Shown piece by piece: positions 60,939 through 64,000 of a DNA stretch of 64,000 nucleotides (position 1 is its first letter; each line of letters starts with the position of its first letter). Where the stretch lies: assembly GCA_016789905.1 (NCBI GenBank), contig JAEUQC010000087.1:1-64000 (forward strand), written 5' to 3'. This stretch comes from Bryobacterales bacterium. GTDB lineage: Bacteria > Acidobacteriota > Terriglobia > Bryobacterales > Bryobacteraceae. Both the position numbers and the translations under genes were made by a program. Below the pieces are notes generated by a model. That model did no database searches. It saw only the letters and a list, made by a program, of their open reading frames with translations, and was not told where the DNA came from.

Positions 60939-61907
60939 TTATTTCCCGCCTTCTATCTCCCCGTGCGGCTTCTTTTGCGTGATCTCCTCGTAAGTAGCCA
61001 CCGCCTGCCCGCCCAGCCCATCGCCCACCCAGTTTTGGGACTGCGGTGAAAACCGCAGCGCCGCCTCCAGGCTTTTCGCCATGCCCATCTTCTGAACATC
61101 GTCCACGCTCTTCCCGCTCTTGATCAGCCCCTGCACGCCGGCATAGATCTCGCGCATGAACTTCGCCTGGCCCGTCACAATCTCCATTCCCCCCGGCCGC
61201 CCGTGCGCCGGCAGCACATGCTTGATCGCGCGTTTTCCCGCCGCTTCGGCCACCTTCGGCCAGTTCGCCACGTGCCCATCGCCCATGTAGTTGTACGCAC
61301 CGTTCACAATCGCGTCACCCGTGATCAATACCTGTTCTCTCGGCAAATAGACAAACCCATCGCCGCGCGTATGCGCCCACCCGAAGAAGTGGAATTCCAC
61401 CCGCCGGGTGCCGTCGTCAATCACGAATGGCGTCGTTTCAAAGGTTTGCTTGGGCGGCTCCACCGTCTTCGCATTCAGCTCGGAAACGTCTTTGCGGTTC
61501 GCCGTCTGCCAGCGCTTGGGTTCGTACCGTTTCATCTCCTGCGCCACGCCCACGTAAGCCAGCGTGGTCGCGCCCATCTGCGTCCAAACCGCGTTCCCGT
61601 AAGCGTGGTCCCCATGGTGGTGGGTGTCGAATACGTACTTCACCGGCTTGCGCGAAAGCTTCTTGGCGTCCGCCGCCGCCAGCCGCGCTCCCGAAGGAAA
61701 GTTTGCGTCCACCACAATCAGGTAGTCCTTCATCTCAATGATGATGTTGTTGCAGTGGCCCTCTTTCTTGATGTCCCCTTCCCGGAACCAAACTCCCGGC
61801 ACAATTTGCTGCACGCTGTTCGGCTGCGCCTCCATTTGCGAGGTAAAAAACACCGAAACAACCGCCGCGGCAAAGCCGCCAATTAACAGGTATCGGCCAC
61901 GATTCAT
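60939..61907 (-). CDS. Exported metallo-beta-lactamase-fold hydrolase
   Basis: 322 aa from the ATG at 61907. An N-terminal signal/anchor (YLLIGGFAAAVVSVFF) precedes an MBL-fold domain. The zinc motif is THHHGDHAYGN, with further ligands in WAHTRGDGFVYLP, ITGDAIVNGAY and LPAHGRPGG. The substrate is unknown and the overall pattern is not that of a class B beta-lactamase resistance enzyme. It converges on nsrR with a 3-bp gap. An ATG at 61940 would add 11 residues but would clash with the divergent DUF1080 gene start. Confidence 0.85.
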   Translation of the reverse strand: MNRGRYLLIGGFAAAVVSVFFTSQMEAQPNSVQQIVPGVWFREGDIKKEGHCNNIIIEMKDYLIVVDANFPSGARLAAADAKKLSRKPVKYVFDTHHHGDHAYGNAVWTQMGATTLAYVGVAQEMKRYEPKRWQTANRKDVSELNAKTVEPPKQTFETTPFVIDDGTRRVEFHFFGWAHTRGDGFVYLPREQVLITGDAIVNGAYNYMGDGHVANWPKVAEAAGKRAIKHVLPAHGRPGGMEIVTGQAKFMREIYAGVQGLIKSGKSVDDVQKMGMAKSLEAALRFSPQSQNWVGDGLGGQAVATYEEITQKKPHGEIEGGK

Positions 61908-61939
61908 GGGGGACAGTATACAGTAGAAACGGTGGAACA

Positions 61940-62650
61940 ATGAAGACTCTCCTTTGCCTGGCCTCCCTCCTTGGCGCCGCGTTCGCCCTCTCCCACGCCG
62001 GCCCCATCCCCGAATTCCGCGACCTCTTCAACGGCCGCGATCTCACCGGCTGGATCCCCGTCAACACCGGTCCCGACACATGGAAAGTCAAGGACGGCAT
62101 GCTCATCTGCTCCGGTCATCCCATCGGCGTCATGCGCAGCGACCGTCAATACGAAAACTTCATCCTCCACGTCGAATGGCGCCACATGGAGCCGGGCGGC
62201 AACTCCGGCGTCTTCCTCTGGAGCGCTGCCCGCCCCGGCGAAAAGAACCGCCTCCCTGATGGCCTCGAAGTCCAAATGCTCGACACCGCTTGGCCCGAAC
62301 TCAACAAACGCAACGGCGTCACCCCGCCCATCGCCTATGTCCACGGCGAACTCTTCGGCGTCGGCGGCGTAAAGACGCTGCCCGACAATCCCCGCGGCGA
62401 ACGTAGCAGCTCCATTGAGAATCGCGTTCTCAGCCGGGGCAACTGGAATACCTACGATGTCGTCGCCGTCGATGGCGTCGTCAAGCTCTCCGTCAACGGC
62501 AAATTCGTTAACGGCCTCAGCCGCGTCACCCAGAAAAAAGGCTACTTGTGCCTGGAATCGGAAGGCGCCGAGATCCACTTCCGCAGCATCAAGATCATGG
62601 AACTGCCGCCCGGCGTTACCGCGCCGGAACAGATCGCGCCGGAACTGTAA
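61940..62650 (+). CDS. Exported DUF1080 (3-keto-disaccharide hydrolase-like) protein
   Basis: 236 aa. Signal peptide KTLLCLASLLGAAFALSHA. The concanavalin-like DUF1080 domain shows FRDLFNGRDLTGWIPVN, WKVKDGMLICSG, ENFILHVEWRHMEPGGNSGVFLW and WNTYDVVAVDG. Some DUF1080 proteins cleave 3-keto-glycosides, a route that also uses Gfo/Idh/MocA oxidoreductases and TIM-barrel isomerases of the types seen elsewhere in this window. The 3' end overlaps the convergent cyclotransferase gene by 35 nt. Confidence 0.88.
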   Translation: MKTLLCLASLLGAAFALSHAGPIPEFRDLFNGRDLTGWIPVNTGPDTWKVKDGMLICSGHPIGVMRSDRQYENFILHVEWRHMEPGGNSGVFLWSAARPGEKNRLPDGLEVQMLDTAWPELNKRNGVTPPIAYVHGELFGVGGVKTLPDNPRGERSSSIENRVLSRGNWNTYDVVAVDGVVKLSVNGKFVNGLSRVTQKKGYLCLESEGAEIHFRSIKIMELPPGVTAPEQIAPEL

Positions 62651-63383
62651 CTGGCACGAGTTCTATCTGGTACATCTTGTCCCAATACTTGCCCGTCACC
62701 ACCAGCCGCCGCGTCGCCGCGTCGTAGGCAATGCCGTTCAGTACATCCGCCACGCCCCGGTTCCGCGGCAGCGCCGATAGGTCCACCCACCCCAGCACCT
62801 TGCCCGTCGCCGGCGCGATGCGCACGATCTCATCGGTCATCCACACGTTCGCCCATATCTCGCCGCGCACCCATTCCAACTCGTTCAGCGCCGCCACCTG
62901 CCGCGTCCCGTCCATCACCGTAATCCGTCCGGTCTCCCGCAGCGTCGCCGGGTCCCACACCCGGATCTGCGCCGTCCCGTCGCTCATGTAGATCTTCTTG
63001 CCGTCGTTCGTCAGCCCCCATCCTTCGCCCGGATACGTGAACTGCCTCACGAACTGCAACTCCGGAAACTTGTAGACGAACCCGGTCTGGTGCTGCCACG
63101 TCAGTTGAATCAACTGCCCGTTAATGATCGTGATCCCCTCGCCAAAAAACGGCGGCCCCACGCGCAACTGCTGCAATATTTTCCCCGTCTCCAGCGCCAC
63201 CTTCCGAATCCCGGAGGTGCCCACCATCCCCGTGCTCTCATACAGCGCGCCATTGCGAAACTCCAGGCCCTGCGTAAACGCCCCCGGGTCGTGCGGGAAA
63301 GTCTTCACAATGCGCGCGGTGTAACGCGGCGCCTGCTGCCCCCAGCCCGCCCCCGCCAACAGCAGCGCCAGAATGTAACGCAT
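62616..63383 (-). CDS. Exported glutaminyl-peptide cyclotransferase (beta-propeller type)
   Basis: 255 aa from the ATG at 63383, preceded by GGGAGAG. Signal peptide RYILALLLAGAGWGQ. The plant/bacterial-type glutamine cyclotransferase propeller shows FPHDPGAFTQGLEFRNGALYESTGM, GEGITIINGQLIQLTW and TNDGKKIYMSDGT, all family motifs. It forms N-terminal pyroglutamate on exported proteins. The start overlaps the stop of the acyl-CoA synthetase gene (TAATG). Confidence 0.9.
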   Translation of the reverse strand: MRYILALLLAGAGWGQQAPRYTARIVKTFPHDPGAFTQGLEFRNGALYESTGMVGTSGIRKVALETGKILQQLRVGPPFFGEGITIINGQLIQLTWQHQTGFVYKFPELQFVRQFTYPGEGWGLTNDGKKIYMSDGTAQIRVWDPATLRETGRITVMDGTRQVAALNELEWVRGEIWANVWMTDEIVRIAPATGKVLGWVDLSALPRNRGVADVLNGIAYDAATRRLVVTGKYWDKMYQIELVPVTVPARSVPAR

Positions 63384-64000
63384 TATGAGCTCTCCCATTT
63401 TGGCAGCAAATGCTTTTGTATCTTACCTAACGCTGTGCGCGGCAGCGCTTCCACCGCCACGAAGGCCCGCGGTATCTTGAACGAAGCCAAATGCGCCCGG
63501 CAGGCTCTCTCCAGCGCTCCGGCGTCAAACTTGCCCTCTGCCACCACATACGCCACCGGCACCTCTCCCCGCCGCGCATCCGCCGCCGCCGCCACCGCCA
63601 CTTCCTTCACGCCCGGTTGCTCGGCCAAAAACTCCTCAATCTCGCGCGGGTAGATATTGAACCCGCCGGAGATGATTAAGTCGCTCCGCCGCCCCTGCAG
63701 CGTGTAGTAGCCGTCCGCGGACCGCACCGCGATGTCCCCCGTGCGGAACCACCCGTCCCGGTGCGCCGCCGCCGTCGCCTCCTCCCGCCGCCAATACCCC
63801 GCGAACAAATTCGGGCCGCGCAAGTACAATTCGCCCGTTTCTCCGTCGGCTACGTCGTTGCCATCCGGGTCCAGATTCCGTACCGAGACGCCCGGCATCG
63901 GCAGCCCCACGGAACCCGCCCGCCGCTCGCCCACATACGGGTTCGTCAAATTCATGAGCGTCTCGCTCATTCCGTAGCGTTCCAGAATCGTGTGCCCAAA
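63383..64000 (-). CDS. AMP-dependent acyl-CoA synthetase/ligase, C-terminal part
   Basis: About 205 codons are visible; the frame is open to the window edge, where the 5' part is cut off. Adenylation motifs are in order: YGMSET (A5), GELYLRGPNLFAGYW, GWFRTGDIA (A7), GRRSDLIISGGFNIYPREIE (A8) and the catalytic Lys in RTALGKIQKHLL (A10). The enzyme activates a carboxylic acid to the acyl-AMP and transfers it to CoA; relatives include malonyl-CoA and medium-chain synthetases. The acid cannot be named from this part. Confidence 0.92.
   Translation of the reverse strand, partial: FGHTILERYGMSETLMNLTNPYVGERRAGSVGLPMPGVSVRNLDPDGNDVADGETGELYLRGPNLFAGYWRREEATAAAHRDGWFRTGDIAVRSADGYYTLQGRRSDLIISGGFNIYPREIEEFLAEQPGVKEVAVAAAADARRGEVPVAYVVAEGKFDAGALERACRAHLASFKIPRAFVAVEALPRTALGKIQKHLLPKWESS

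Noticed and set aside
60939..61907. Class B beta-lactamase
   Set aside because: It has the general metallo-hydrolase motif but the rest of the sequence does not resemble carbapenemases; many unrelated hydrolases share the fold.

Overview
The window looks like a chromosomal segment of a GC-rich acidobacterium, most probably of the Solibacter/Bryobacter group (Bryobacterales). This rests on gene content, not on a marker gene. There are three adjacent pairs of a DUF1549/DUF1553 (PSD1-type) protein and a DUF1501 protein. There is a C-terminal domain resembling TIGR03437 (the Solibacter C-terminal domain). There is also a large Oar-like carboxypeptidase-regulatory/TonB receptor, a DUF1080 protein, and many exported enzymes with twin-arginine-like leaders. 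No rRNA, tRNA, insertion sequence or CRISPR array was seen. Genes are tightly packed, with many 1-4 nt stop/start overlaps and several TTG or GTG starts.

Layout. 1-5.7 kb (minus): two tandem copies of a TadE-like/TadE-like/TadG-vWA triplet. 5.8-9.9 kb (minus): the translationally coupled ileS-lspA-lgt operon. 9.9-13.3 kb: a YjhG/YagF-type sugar-acid dehydratase divergent from an exported Gfo/Idh/MocA oxidoreductase. 13.3-18.1 kb (minus): a chemotaxis operon cheW-cheA-cheR-cheD-cheY-cheX with no cheB. 18.4-21.6 kb (plus): a free TonB C-terminal domain protein, a chemoreceptor and a PDZ-alpha/beta hydrolase. 21.5-28 kb (minus): a four-gene operon of PSD1 protein, DUF1501 protein, a decayed phospholipase-C-like protein with the TIGR03437-like tail, and a sugar isomerase-like protein. 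28-31.8 kb: truA, a nucleotidyltransferase, ald, a peptidoglycan-binding protein and a DUF2059 protein, with a 27-bp palindromic repeat occurring twice after truA.

31.8-34.1 kb is the least orderly part. It holds an intact toxin-antitoxin pair behind a palindromic operator and a second pair whose PIN toxin carries an in-frame TGA. Next to them lies an unrecognised gene interrupted by an in-frame TAA. 34.1-49.6 kb: the second and third PSD1/DUF1501 pairs, a GT81-like glycosyltransferase, a NarL-type two-component system, a serine hydrolase, a glycine-rich membrane protein, an HtrA-type protease and an amidohydrolase. 49.7-57.5 kb: a hybrid sensor kinase, msrA, the TonB receptor, a SUKH-like protein and a uridine-kinase-like gene, with a partial tandem duplication across the junction of the last two. 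57.5-64 kb: a YciI-like protein, an HI0933-type flavoprotein, and a compact operon of truncated haemoglobin, [2Fe-2S]/FAD reductase and NsrR-like regulator behind a 29-bp palindrome. The window ends with a metallo-beta-lactamase-fold protein, a DUF1080 protein, a glutamine cyclotransferase and a partial acyl-CoA synthetase.

The most informative loci are: the split-flavohaemoglobin operon with a visible candidate NsrR operator; the duplicated Tad triplets; the two adjacent genes each broken by one nonsense codon; the junction duplication at 56.5-56.9 kb; and the TonB-domain/chemoreceptor pair beside a cheB-less chemotaxis operon.
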